Shown piece by piece: positions 35,216 to 42,066 of a stretch of 64,000 nt of DNA (its first letter is position 1; each line of letters begins with the position of its first letter). The DNA lies in the NCBI RefSeq assembly GCF_039526385.1, contig NZ_BAAAIX010000001.1, positions 62,001 through 126,000 on the forward strand, read 5' to 3'. Source of the DNA: Luteococcus peritonei. GTDB lineage: Bacteria; Actinomycetota; Actinomycetes; Propionibacteriales; Propionibacteriaceae. A model generated the notes under the pieces. The model saw only the letters and a program-made list of their open reading frames with translations, did not search any database and was not told the origin of the DNA. The translations under genes and the position numbers were made by a program.

Positions 35216-35743
35216 ATGCCGGACAGCATCAAGAAGGCCGCGCGCTGGCTCGGGCTGGTCGAGGACTCGCGCTACGACTACGACGAGGTCGACGGCGAGC
35301 TGACCGAGGAGGTCTTCAGCGACGCCGACTACGAGCCCTCCCAGATCACGCCGCTGCCCGAGCGTCGCAGCTCCGGCGGCGGTGCCACCGCAGTTGCCAC
35401 CGCCTCCTCCCAGGTGGTCGGCCAGAGCCAGCCGAAGGCGGCCCCCGTGCAGCGAACCGCAGACCTGACCCGCATCATCACCGTGCACCCGCGCACCTAC
35501 AACGAGGCGCGCACCATCGGGGAGCACTTCCGTGACAGCGTGCCGGTGATCATGAACCTCTCCGACATGGAGGATGCCGACGCCAAGCGCCTGGTGGACT
35601 TCGCGGCCGGCCTGATCTTCGGGCTGCGCGGCACCATCGAGCGCGTCACCAGCAAGGTCTTCCTGCTGTCCCCGCAGAACGTGAACGTCACCGCGGAGGA
35701 CAAGGAGCGGATCGCCGCGGGTGGCTTCTTCAACCAGAGCTGA
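35216..35743 (+). CDS. sepF: Cell division protein SepF
   Basis: 175 residues. An N-terminal amphipathic helix (DSIKKAARWLGLVED) would anchor it to the membrane. A disordered acidic and Ser/Ala-rich linker follows, then the SepF core (TRIITVHPRTYNEARTIGEH; NLSDMEDADAKRLVDFAAGL; VFLLSPQNVNVT). SepF tethers FtsZ to the membrane in actinobacteria, which lack FtsA. RBS AGGAGG at 35202-35207, about 9 bases before the ATG. The usual yggS gene between pgeF and sepF is absent. Confidence 0.95.
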   Translation: MPDSIKKAARWLGLVEDSRYDYDEVDGELTEEVFSDADYEPSQITPLPERRSSGGGATAVATASSQVVGQSQPKAAPVQRTADLTRIITVHPRTYNEARTIGEHFRDSVPVIMNLSDMEDADAKRLVDFAAGLIFGLRGTIERVTSKVFLLSPQNVNVTAEDKERIAAGGFFNQS

Positions 35744-35759
35744 TCCCGGCCGACGGTTC

Positions 35760-35777
35760 CCTCAACCTGGGTTGAGG
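35760..35777 (+). terminator. Hairpin terminator after sepF
   Basis: CCTCAACC and GGTTGAGG separated by TG, followed by a T-rich stretch TCTTCTT. Confidence 0.6.
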
Positions 35778-35782
35778 TCTTC

Positions 35783-35812
35783 TTGGCGCCCCCGAAGCGG
35801 CCGCGCTAGCCT
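35783..35812 (+). promoter_or_regulatory. divIVA promoter
   Basis: TTGGCG at 35783-35788 and TAGCCT at 35807-35812 with an 18-base spacer, directly after the sepF terminator and about 66 bases before the divIVA start. Confidence 0.55.
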
Positions 35813-35878
35813 TGACAAGGACCCGACGGGTCCGTGCAGAAGGCTGCATGCCATCAACGTGCTGGGAGTACTACCGAA

Positions 35879-36907
35879 ATGACGCTGACCCTGGAGGACG
35901 TGAAGAACGTCCGCTTCCGCATCGCCAAGCGACAGGGCGAGGGCTACATGGCCACCGAGGTCGACGAGTTCGTCGACCGCGTGGACGAGACCTTCGGCAC
36001 AATGCTCGAGGAGAACGAGCGGCTCAAGGCACAGCTCGACGCCCTCGACGGCAGCGCGGGCGAGGCCGGTCAGGCCGACAACTCCGAGCTGGAGGCCGAG
36101 AACCAGCGGCTGCGCGCCGAGCTGGAGCAGGCCCGCACCGCCGCCCCCGTCGCCCCCGTCGCCGACGACAGCCAGGACAGCGCCGAGCTGGAGCTCCTGC
36201 GCCGCGAGAACGCGGAGCTGCGCGGACAGCTGGACGGTGCCCGCAGCGAGCTGGAGCAGGCACGCGCCACCACCGGCCTGACCGTGATGGACGGCAACCA
36301 GAGCGGCACCGGCCGCGTCGAGAAGATCGTGGTCACCACCGCCGCGCAGGCCAGCCCCGCCGTCACCCGTCTGGTGCAGCTGGCCACCGAGCAGGCCGAG
36401 GCCGTGGTCTCGGAGGCCGAGAACGAGGCCGCTCGCAAGGTGGAGGAGGCCAACCGCCAGGCCCACGAGGTGACCATCGACGCCCAGACCCGCGCCGAGC
36501 GGATCCAGTCCGAGGCCCGCGTGAACGCCGACCAGATGACCCAGGGCGCCCGCGCCGAGGCCGAGCGCGTCGAGTCCGAGGCCCGGGCCCGCAGCGAGGC
36601 CCTCACCACCGATGTCGACAACCGTCGCCGTGAGCTGTTCACCGCACTGGAGAGCGAGCGCGACGAGCTGGTCGGCAAGGTGGACCACCTGCGCAGCTTC
36701 GAGACCAGCTACCGCAGCAACCTGGTCAACCACTTCCGCAGCCAGCTGGACGCGGTGGAGAACAGCCGGATGGAGCCCTCCGAGGCCCCGGCCCTGCTCA
36801 CCGAGGAGCGCCCGCAAGCCCCGGTCGGCCAGTCCGCGGCCGCGCCGCAGGCGGCCGGGCAGTCCGCCACCCCGCGCCTCGACGCCCTGCTGGCCGAGGG
36901 CAACTGA
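35879..36907 (+). CDS. divIVA: DivIVA/Wag31 polar growth and division protein
   Basis: 342 residues. The N-terminal membrane-binding domain (LTLEDVKNVRFRIAKRQGEG, then YMATEVDEFVDRVDETF) is typical. Two long coiled coils follow at about residues 40-130 and 150-280, with repeated Glu/Ala/Arg heptads (EAENEAARKVEEANRQAHEV). A Pro/Gln-rich tail ends the protein. DivIVA marks cell poles and septa by sensing curved membrane and directs polar growth. The ATG at 35879 gives the family start; the open frame to 35834 adds unrelated residues. Confidence 0.93.
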   Translation: MTLTLEDVKNVRFRIAKRQGEGYMATEVDEFVDRVDETFGTMLEENERLKAQLDALDGSAGEAGQADNSELEAENQRLRAELEQARTAAPVAPVADDSQDSAELELLRRENAELRGQLDGARSELEQARATTGLTVMDGNQSGTGRVEKIVVTTAAQASPAVTRLVQLATEQAEAVVSEAENEAARKVEEANRQAHEVTIDAQTRAERIQSEARVNADQMTQGARAEAERVESEARARSEALTTDVDNRRRELFTALESERDELVGKVDHLRSFETSYRSNLVNHFRSQLDAVENSRMEPSEAPALLTEERPQAPVGQSAAAPQAAGQSATPRLDALLAEGN

Positions 36908-36937
36908 GCCCACCTCCGGTCCGCCGGAGACCAGCGC

Positions 36938-36973
36938 GAAGGCCCCGCCGTCCCACCGGACGGCGGGGCCTTC
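36938..36973 (+). terminator. Hairpin terminator after divIVA
   Basis: GAAGGCCCCGCCGTCC, loop CACC, GGACGGCGGGGCCTTC: a perfect 16-bp stem. Confidence 0.8.
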
Positions 36974-36982
36974 GTCACCCGC

Positions 36983-37013
36983 TTGCGGCATCGCTTGACA
37001 ACGGGTGTATCTT
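36983..37013 (+). promoter_or_regulatory. Candidate promoter of the DksA-like gene
   Basis: TTGCGG at 36983-36988 and TATCTT at 37008-37013, preceded by TG, with a 19-base spacer. A perfect TTGACA at 36995 lies too close to this -10 and has no other -10 at normal distance. Confidence 0.35.
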
Positions 37014-37081
37014 CGCAGCTCAGAACCAGATCACCCGGGGGATCCCTTCCTCCGCGGTGCCCCACGACAGGAGCACAGCCC

Positions 37082-37504
37082 ATGGCCACCACCAGCAAGG
37101 CCCAGCCCCCCGCCGAGCTTCCGGTTCGCGAGGGCGAGGAGGCCTGGACCGCCGACGAGGTGGCCGAGGTTCGCCAGGAGCTGACGGACGAGATCCAGCG
37201 CCTCCAGAAGGCCATCGAGGTGCACGAGCAGGAGCTCGCAGGCCTGATGCGCGAGGGCAGCGACGGCGCGGGTCGTGACCCGGCCGATGTCGGCTCCTCC
37301 AACTTCGAGCGCGACCAGGAGATGAGCCTGCACGCCAACCAGCGCGAGATGCTGGACCAGGCCCAGCTGGCGCTGGCGCTGTTCGACGAGGGCCGCTACG
37401 GGCTGTGCGAGAACTGCGGCCAGCCGATCGGCAAGGCGCGCCTGCAGGCCTTCCCGCGCGCCACCATGTGCGTCTCGTGCAAGCAGCGCGAGGAGCGCCG
37501 ATAA
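37082..37504 (+). CDS. TraR/DksA family zinc-finger protein
   Basis: 140 residues. A helical N-terminal half (EVAEVRQELTDEIQRLQKAI; ALALFDEGRYGLC) leads to a four-Cys zinc finger: CENCG followed 20 residues later by CVSC. DksA/TraR proteins bind the RNA polymerase secondary channel; actinobacterial members of this type are mostly uncharacterised. ATG at 37082 has AGGAG 8 bases upstream. It sits between divIVA and lspA as in many actinobacteria. Polymerase binding is inferred. Confidence 0.88.
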   Translation: MATTSKAQPPAELPVREGEEAWTADEVAEVRQELTDEIQRLQKAIEVHEQELAGLMREGSDGAGRDPADVGSSNFERDQEMSLHANQREMLDQAQLALALFDEGRYGLCENCGQPIGKARLQAFPRATMCVSCKQREERR

Positions 37505-37536
37505 CCATCGTCGAGAACCAGGCAGGCGCCCGCGCC

Positions 37537-38043
37537 GTGCGGTCCGTGGAGGAACCGCGCGGCGCGCGTGCCGTGATGGCCGCGACCGCGTTGGCCGGTG
37601 TCGTGCTGGACCAGTCCAGCAAGGCGCTGGCGGTCGCCCGACTGGATCCCGAGAACCCGCCCCGGTTGCTGGGCGGGCTGCTGCGGCTGCAGCTGATCCG
37701 CAATCCGGGGGCCGCCTTCTCACTGGGCTCCGGGGCCACCGTGGTCATCTCGCTGCTGGCCCTTGCGGCCGCCCTGGCCATGGTGCTCGTGGTGGCGCCC
37801 CGGCTGCAGCAGCGTTGGCAGGGCCTGCTGGCGGGCCTGGCCACCGCCGGCATCGTGGGCAACCTGCTGGACCGGCTGCTGCGTCCGCCGGGCGTGCTGC
37901 GCGGCCACGTGGTGGACTTCTTCCAGCTGCCCCACTTCGCCATCTTCAACGTGGCGGACATCTTCATCACGCTCACCGCCGTGGTCCTGGTCGTGCTGGC
38001 CTTCCGCGGCGAGGGCGAGGACCGCGAACAGGAGCGTCGATGA
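37537..38043 (+). CDS. lspA: Lipoprotein signal peptidase (signal peptidase II)
   Basis: 168 residues from the GTG at 37537. There are four membrane segments. Family motifs are VVLDQSSKALAV, LIRNPGAAFSLG, GIVGNLLDRLLRPPG (catalytic Asp) and VVDFFQLPHFAIFNVADIFI (catalytic Asp). LspA cleaves signal peptides from prolipoproteins. The start is uncertain: GTG 37537, GTG 37546 and ATG 37576 are all in frame and none has a strong ribosome site. ATGA overlap with the next gene. Confidence 0.9.
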   Translation: MRSVEEPRGARAVMAATALAGVVLDQSSKALAVARLDPENPPRLLGGLLRLQLIRNPGAAFSLGSGATVVISLLALAAALAMVLVVAPRLQQRWQGLLAGLATAGIVGNLLDRLLRPPGVLRGHVVDFFQLPHFAIFNVADIFITLTAVVLVVLAFRGEGEDREQERR

Positions 38044-38960
38044 GCGTGCTGCTGGTGCCCGACGGCCTGGACGGTGACCGCGTCGACGCGGCGGCCGCCC
38101 GGATGACCGGCCTGTCCCGCTCCCGCCTGGCGGACCTGGTGGCCGCCGGTGCGGTGCGGCTGGACGGTGCCACCGTCGACAAGCCCTCGGTGCGGGTGCG
38201 CGCCGGCGCGATGCTGGAGGTGGACCTGGAGGCCGTCCCCAGCGGGGTGCAGGTGACCCCGCAGGAGGTCGAGGGCGTGCGCATCGTGCACGACGACCGC
38301 GACATCGTCGTGGTGGACAAGCCGGTGGGCGTGGCGGCCCACCCCTCGCTGGGCTGGGAGGGTCCCAGCGTCGTGGAGCACCTGGCCGGTGCGGGTTTCC
38401 GGATCTCCACCAGCGGGGCCGCTGAACGCCAGGGCATCGTGCAGCGCCTCGACGTGGGCACCTCCGGGCTGATGGTGGTGGCCAAGAGCGAGCAGGCCTA
38501 CACGGTGCTCAAGCAGGCCTTTCGCGACCGCACCGTGGACAAGACCTACCACGCCCTGGTGCAGGGCCATCCGGATCCCTTCCAGGGCACGATCGACGCC
38601 CCGATCGCGCGCCACCCCGGCTCGGAGTGGAAGATGGCGGTGGTGGAAGGTGGACGCCGCTCGGTGACCCACTACGAGACGCTCGAGGCCCACCGCGCGG
38701 CCACCCTGCTGCAGATCCATCTGGAGACCGGCCGCACCCACCAGATCCGGGTGCACATGGCGGCCTTCAAGCATCCCTGCGTCGGGGACCCCACCTACGG
38801 CGCCGATCCGGTGCTGGCCGCGAAGCTGGGGCTGGAGCGGCAGTGGCTGCACGCCGTCGAGCTCTCCTTCACCCATCCCGGCACAGGGGAGTGGGTCACC
38901 TACCGCTCCGGCTATCCCGATGACCTGGCCCACGCCCTGGAGCTGGTGCGTTCCGGGTGA
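38040..38960 (+). CDS. rluD: RluA/RluD family 23S rRNA pseudouridine synthase
   Basis: 306 residues. An S4 RNA-binding domain (SRSRLADLVAAGAVRLDGAT) is followed by the catalytic domain with the active-site Asp in IVQRLDVGTSGLMVVAKSEQ near residue 138-157. GRTHQIRVHMAAFKHPCVGD is the third family motif. The enzyme isomerises specific uridines in 23S rRNA; RluD-type specificity is likely but not certain. Coupled to lspA by an ATGA overlap. Confidence 0.88.
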   Translation: MSVLLVPDGLDGDRVDAAAARMTGLSRSRLADLVAAGAVRLDGATVDKPSVRVRAGAMLEVDLEAVPSGVQVTPQEVEGVRIVHDDRDIVVVDKPVGVAAHPSLGWEGPSVVEHLAGAGFRISTSGAAERQGIVQRLDVGTSGLMVVAKSEQAYTVLKQAFRDRTVDKTYHALVQGHPDPFQGTIDAPIARHPGSEWKMAVVEGGRRSVTHYETLEAHRAATLLQIHLETGRTHQIRVHMAAFKHPCVGDPTYGADPVLAAKLGLERQWLHAVELSFTHPGTGEWVTYRSGYPDDLAHALELVRSG

Positions 38961-39055
38961 ATGGCGGGCGGCCGGAGGGCCACCGGCCGGGGTGCGACAT
39001 CTGACCAAAGCTTGGCAACCGCCTGTGAAGCCCTGCCCACGGCACGCCCAAGGGG

Positions 39056-39061
39056 TAGGGT
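39056..39061 (+). promoter_or_regulatory. -10 element of leaderless pyk
   Basis: TAGGGT with 7 bases to the GTG start. Confidence 0.55.
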
Positions 39062-39068
39062 GAAGTAC

Positions 39069-40493
39069 GTGCGTAGAGCAAAGATTGTGTGCACGCTCGG
39101 GCCGGCGACGTCGACCCCGGAGCGTATGGAAGAGATCATCGCAGCGGGCATGGATGTCGCCCGCCTCAACATGAGCCACGGTGACTACGCGGAGCACGAG
39201 AAGAGGCTCACCCTCACTCGTGACGCCGCGAAGGCCGTCGGCCGTACGGTCGGCGTGCTCGCCGACCTGCAGGGACCCAAGATCCGTCTCGGCCGGTTCG
39301 CCGAGGACAAGGTGACCCTGACCTTCGGGCAGACCTTCACCATCACCACCGACGACATCCAGGGCGACGCCACCCGGTGCTCGACCACCTTCAAGGGCCT
39401 GCCCGGCGACGTGAACCCGGGCGACTCGATCCTGATCGACGACGGCCGCATCGGCCTGGAGGCGGTCGAGGTCACCGACACCGACGTGATCTGCAAGGTC
39501 ACCGTCGCGGGGCCAGTCTCCAACAACAAGGGCATCAACCTGCCCGGCGTGGCCGTCAGCGTTCCCGCCCTGAGCGAGAAGGACGAGCGCGACCTGCGCT
39601 GGGCCCTGGGCAAGGGCGTCGACATGGTGGCGCTGTCCTTCGTCCGCTCGGCCGACGACATCAAGCGCGTCCACGAGATCATGGACGAGGAGGGTCGCCG
39701 GGTGCCGGTGATCGCCAAGCTCGAGAAGCCGCAGGCCATCGAGAACCTGGACGCCATCATCGACGCCTTCGACGCCTTCATGGTGGCCCGCGGCGACCTG
39801 GGTGTGGAGCTGCCGCTGCAGGAGGTGCCGCTGGTGCAGAAGCGCATCGTGCGCGCCGCCCGCACCTGGGCCAAGCCGGTCATCGTCGCCACCCAGATGC
39901 TGGAGTCGATGATCTCGGCCCCGCGCCCCACCCGGGCCGAGGCCTCCGATGTGGCCAATGCCATCCTCGACGGTGCCGACGCGGTCATGCTCTCCGGCGA
40001 GACCTCCGTGGGTGCCTACCCGATCGAGACCGTGCAGACCATGGCCAACATCGTGGAGAGCACCGAGGAGCACGCGATCGGGTCGATCAACGAGATCGAC
40101 TGGGATCCGCACACCACCGGCGGCGTGATCGCCAAGGCCGCGGCCGAGGTCGCGGAGCGGATCGGCGCCAAGTACCTGGTGGCGTTCACCAAGTCGGGTG
40201 ACACCGGCAAGCGGCTGTCGCGGCTGCGTCCCAACATCCCGATGGTGGTCTTCACCCCCGACGAGTCGACCCGCCAGGAGATGACCCTGGTCTGGGGCGC
40301 CACCGCCCGCACCACCCCCGAGTTCACCAACATCGAGGAGATGGTGCAGGCCGTCGAGGCCATCCTCGTGGAGGAGGGCATGGTGGAGGTCGGCGAGCGC
40401 ATCGTCATCGTCTCCGGCTCGCCGATGGGCGTGCCCGGCAAGACGAACTCGCTGCGGGTGCACAAGGTCAAGCCCCGCGGCATGGACGCCTGA
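39069..40493 (+). CDS. pyk: Pyruvate kinase
   Basis: 474 residues. RRAKIVCTLGPATSTPERME at the start, LADLQGPKIRLGRF, the catalytic MVARGDLGVELPLQEVPLVQ near residue 238-257 and ATQMLESMISAPRPTRAEAS are diagnostic. The C-terminal allosteric domain is present. The enzyme makes ATP and pyruvate from phosphoenolpyruvate in glycolysis. The GTG at 39069 gives the family start; the upstream open frame to 38961 is not conserved and covers the -10 element. Confidence 0.96.
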   Translation: MRRAKIVCTLGPATSTPERMEEIIAAGMDVARLNMSHGDYAEHEKRLTLTRDAAKAVGRTVGVLADLQGPKIRLGRFAEDKVTLTFGQTFTITTDDIQGDATRCSTTFKGLPGDVNPGDSILIDDGRIGLEAVEVTDTDVICKVTVAGPVSNNKGINLPGVAVSVPALSEKDERDLRWALGKGVDMVALSFVRSADDIKRVHEIMDEEGRRVPVIAKLEKPQAIENLDAIIDAFDAFMVARGDLGVELPLQEVPLVQKRIVRAARTWAKPVIVATQMLESMISAPRPTRAEASDVANAILDGADAVMLSGETSVGAYPIETVQTMANIVESTEEHAIGSINEIDWDPHTTGGVIAKAAAEVAERIGAKYLVAFTKSGDTGKRLSRLRPNIPMVVFTPDESTRQEMTLVWGATARTTPEFTNIEEMVQAVEAILVEEGMVEVGERIVIVSGSPMGVPGKTNSLRVHKVKPRGMDA

Positions 40494-40510
40494 ACCGAGA
40501 TGTCGTGAAC

Positions 40511-40542
40511 GGACGGCGGATGCCCTCGGGCGTCCGCCGTCC
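40511..40542 (+). terminator. Hairpin terminator after pyk
   Basis: GGACGGCGGA and TCCGCCGTCC form the outer stem and GCCC/GGGC the inner one, with one mismatch between. Confidence 0.75.
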
Positions 40543-40598
40543 GTCGTCTCCCGGCCGGGAACCGGTGCGCCCTTGTGCAACAATTGGCGTGCTTCCCG

Positions 40599-40681
40599 GC
40601 CCGGGTGGCGGAACGGTATACGCGGACGGCTCAAACCCGTCTGGTCGAGAGACCTTAGGGGTTCGAATCCCCTCCCGGGCA
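40599..40681 (+). tRNA. tRNA-Leu (anticodon CAA)
   Basis: Acceptor stem GCCCGGG/CCCGGGC. The anticodon arm is GACGG-CTCAAAC-CCGTC, giving anticodon CAA, which reads UUG. A long variable arm (TGGTCGAGAGACCTT) is typical of leucine tRNA, and the T arm is AGGGG-TTCGAAT-CCCCT. Discriminator A at 40681. The sequence continues CCG, so the CCA end is not fully encoded. Confidence 0.95.
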
Positions 40682-40841
40682 CCGTCGCCCGGATCCGCCA
40701 GCCGCCCCGATCCGCTGAGGCAAAGCTGTGACAGCGCGCCCCAGGTCACCGGGTGGGGCGTAGGCTGTCGGATGTCCGACCCACAGGTCAGACCACATGA
40801 ACCGCATGTTTCCCGGCACACCCACAACGCAAGGATGCACC

Positions 40842-41450
40842 GTGAGCAAGACCACCGAAGAGAACAACCGTCCGCGACCCCGCGTCCTGGTCGCCGAGGA
40901 CGAGGCACTGATCCGCATGGACCTCGTCGAGCTGCTCGGCGACGAGGGCTATGACGTCGTCGGCCAGGCCGGGGACGGCGAGGAGGCCGTGAAGCTGGCG
41001 CGCGAGCTGACCCCGGACCTCGTGGTGATGGACGTCAAGATGCCCAAGATGGACGGCATCACCGCGGCCGAGAAGATCGCCGAGGAGCGCATCGCGCCGG
41101 TGGTCATGCTGACCGCCTTCAGCCAGCGGGACCTGGTGGAGCGCGCCCGCGAGGCCGGCGCCATGGCCTATGTGGTCAAGCCCTTCGACGCCTCCGACGT
41201 GGTGCCCGCCATCGAGATCGCCATGGGCCGCTTCGCCGAGATCCGCGCCGTCGAGGAGGAGGTCGCGGACCTGGAGGAGCGACTGGCCTCCCGCAAGGCC
41301 GTCGACCAGGCCAAGGGGCTGCTGCAGGAGGGGCTGGGGCTGAGCGAGCCGGAGGCCTTCCGCTGGATCCAGAAGACCGCCATGGACCTGCGCATCTCGA
41401 TGCGTGAGGTGGCCGAGAAGGTCATCGCCCAGGGCAAGGGCGGCAAGTGA
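40842..41450 (+). CDS. pdtaR: ANTAR-domain response regulator (PdtaR-like)
   Basis: 202 residues. The receiver domain (RVLVAEDEALIRMDLVELLG; phosphorylatable Asp in LVVMDVKMPKMDGI; Thr and Lys in MLTAF and VVKPF) is complete. A helical ANTAR domain follows (LASRKAVDQAKGLLQEGLGL; SEPEAFRWIQKTAMDLRIS). ANTAR domains bind paired RNA hairpins and cause antitermination; PdtaR of mycobacteria is the closest named relative. The partner kinase (PdtaS) is not in the window. GTG at 40842 follows AAGGA; the open frame to 40797 is not family-like. Confidence 0.9.
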   Translation: MSKTTEENNRPRPRVLVAEDEALIRMDLVELLGDEGYDVVGQAGDGEEAVKLARELTPDLVVMDVKMPKMDGITAAEKIAEERIAPVVMLTAFSQRDLVERAREAGAMAYVVKPFDASDVVPAIEIAMGRFAEIRAVEEEVADLEERLASRKAVDQAKGLLQEGLGLSEPEAFRWIQKTAMDLRISMREVAEKVIAQGKGGK

Positions 41451-41472
41451 ACCATCGGCTCTGAGCAGCCGA

Positions 41473-41508
41473 CGAGGCCCCCACGACCGCACGGTCGTGG
41501 GGGCCTCG
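41473..41508. terminator. Hairpin terminator after the ANTAR regulator
   Basis: CGAGGCCCCCACGACCG and GGTCGTGGGGGCCTCG around a short loop; a long near-perfect stem between converging genes. Confidence 0.75.
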
Positions 41509-41570
41509 TGCCGTCCCTGTGCCGGCGCACGCGCACCCGGTCGGGGCTGGTGCCCCGTCGTCGGACTCGG

Positions 41571-41999
41571 TCAGGGGCTCTTGGGCGGGTCGATCAGCAT
41601 GCAGGTGAGCCGGCCGGTGGCCACCCGGTGTCCCTCGTCGTCGGTCAGCTCCACCTGGTAGCTGCAGATGGAGCGACCCAGCTGCAAGGGGGTGGCCACG
41701 CCCGTCACCCACCCGGTGCGCGTGACGCGGTGGTGGGTGACCGAGATGTCCAGTCCCACCGCGATCCGCCCGAAGCCTCGGGCATGGGCATAGGCACCCA
41801 TCGAACCCAGTGACTCCACCATCACGGCGCTGGCACCGCCGTGCCAGATCCCGGCCACCTGGGTGTTTCCCTCGACGGGGACGCGGCCCGAGACGCGCTC
41901 GGGGGAGAGCTCCAGCATCTCCAGGCCCATCTTCTCGTCGAGGGCACTGCTCATGCCCGTGGCCCACTCGGGCAGGTCAGGATTCGTCTCCCACAGCAT
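41571..41999 (-). CDS. PaaI-type hotdog-fold thioesterase
   Basis: 142 residues. LGLEML-type opening (EKMGLEMLELSPERVSGRVP), then the hotdog core with VAGIWHGGASAVMVESLGSM (His-Gly-Gly near residue 59). GLDISVTHHRVTRTGWVTGV and a final strand ATGRLTCMLIDPP match PaaI/YdiI-type acyl-CoA thioesterases. Substrate unknown. The ATG at 41999 follows a TAGGGT -10 at 7 bases, implying a leaderless transcript; the open frame to 42092 runs into polA on the other strand. Confidence 0.87.
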   Translation of the reverse strand: MLWETNPDLPEWATGMSSALDEKMGLEMLELSPERVSGRVPVEGNTQVAGIWHGGASAVMVESLGSMGAYAHARGFGRIAVGLDISVTHHRVTRTGWVTGVATPLQLGRSICSYQVELTDDEGHRVATGRLTCMLIDPPKSP

Positions 42000-42006
42000 G
42001 GCGGCA

Positions 42007-42012
42007 ACCCTA
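42007..42012 (-). promoter_or_regulatory. -10 element of leaderless thioesterase gene
   Basis: TAGGGT on the minus strand with 7 bases to the ATG. Confidence 0.55.
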
Positions 42013-42053
42013 GGGCCTGCGTCGCCGGGCAGGAAAGTGTCGGTGGCGCGCAC

Positions 42054-42059
42054 TAGAGT
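42054..42059 (+). promoter_or_regulatory. -10 element of leaderless polA
   Basis: TAGAGT with 7 bases to the GTG. It lies only 41 bases from the divergent thioesterase -10, so the two promoters overlap face to face. Confidence 0.55.
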
Positions 42060-42066
42060 CGCCTGC

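Noticed and set aside
36995..37000. TTGACA as a consensus -35 for the DksA-like gene
   Set aside because: No -10-like hexamer lies at 16-19 bases; the only TATCTT is 7 bases away, so TTGACA is probably coincidental.
37020..40682. 1220-codon open frame on the minus strand
   Set aside because: It runs antisense through lspA, rluD, pyk and the tRNA-Leu gene, and shows no recognisable domain.
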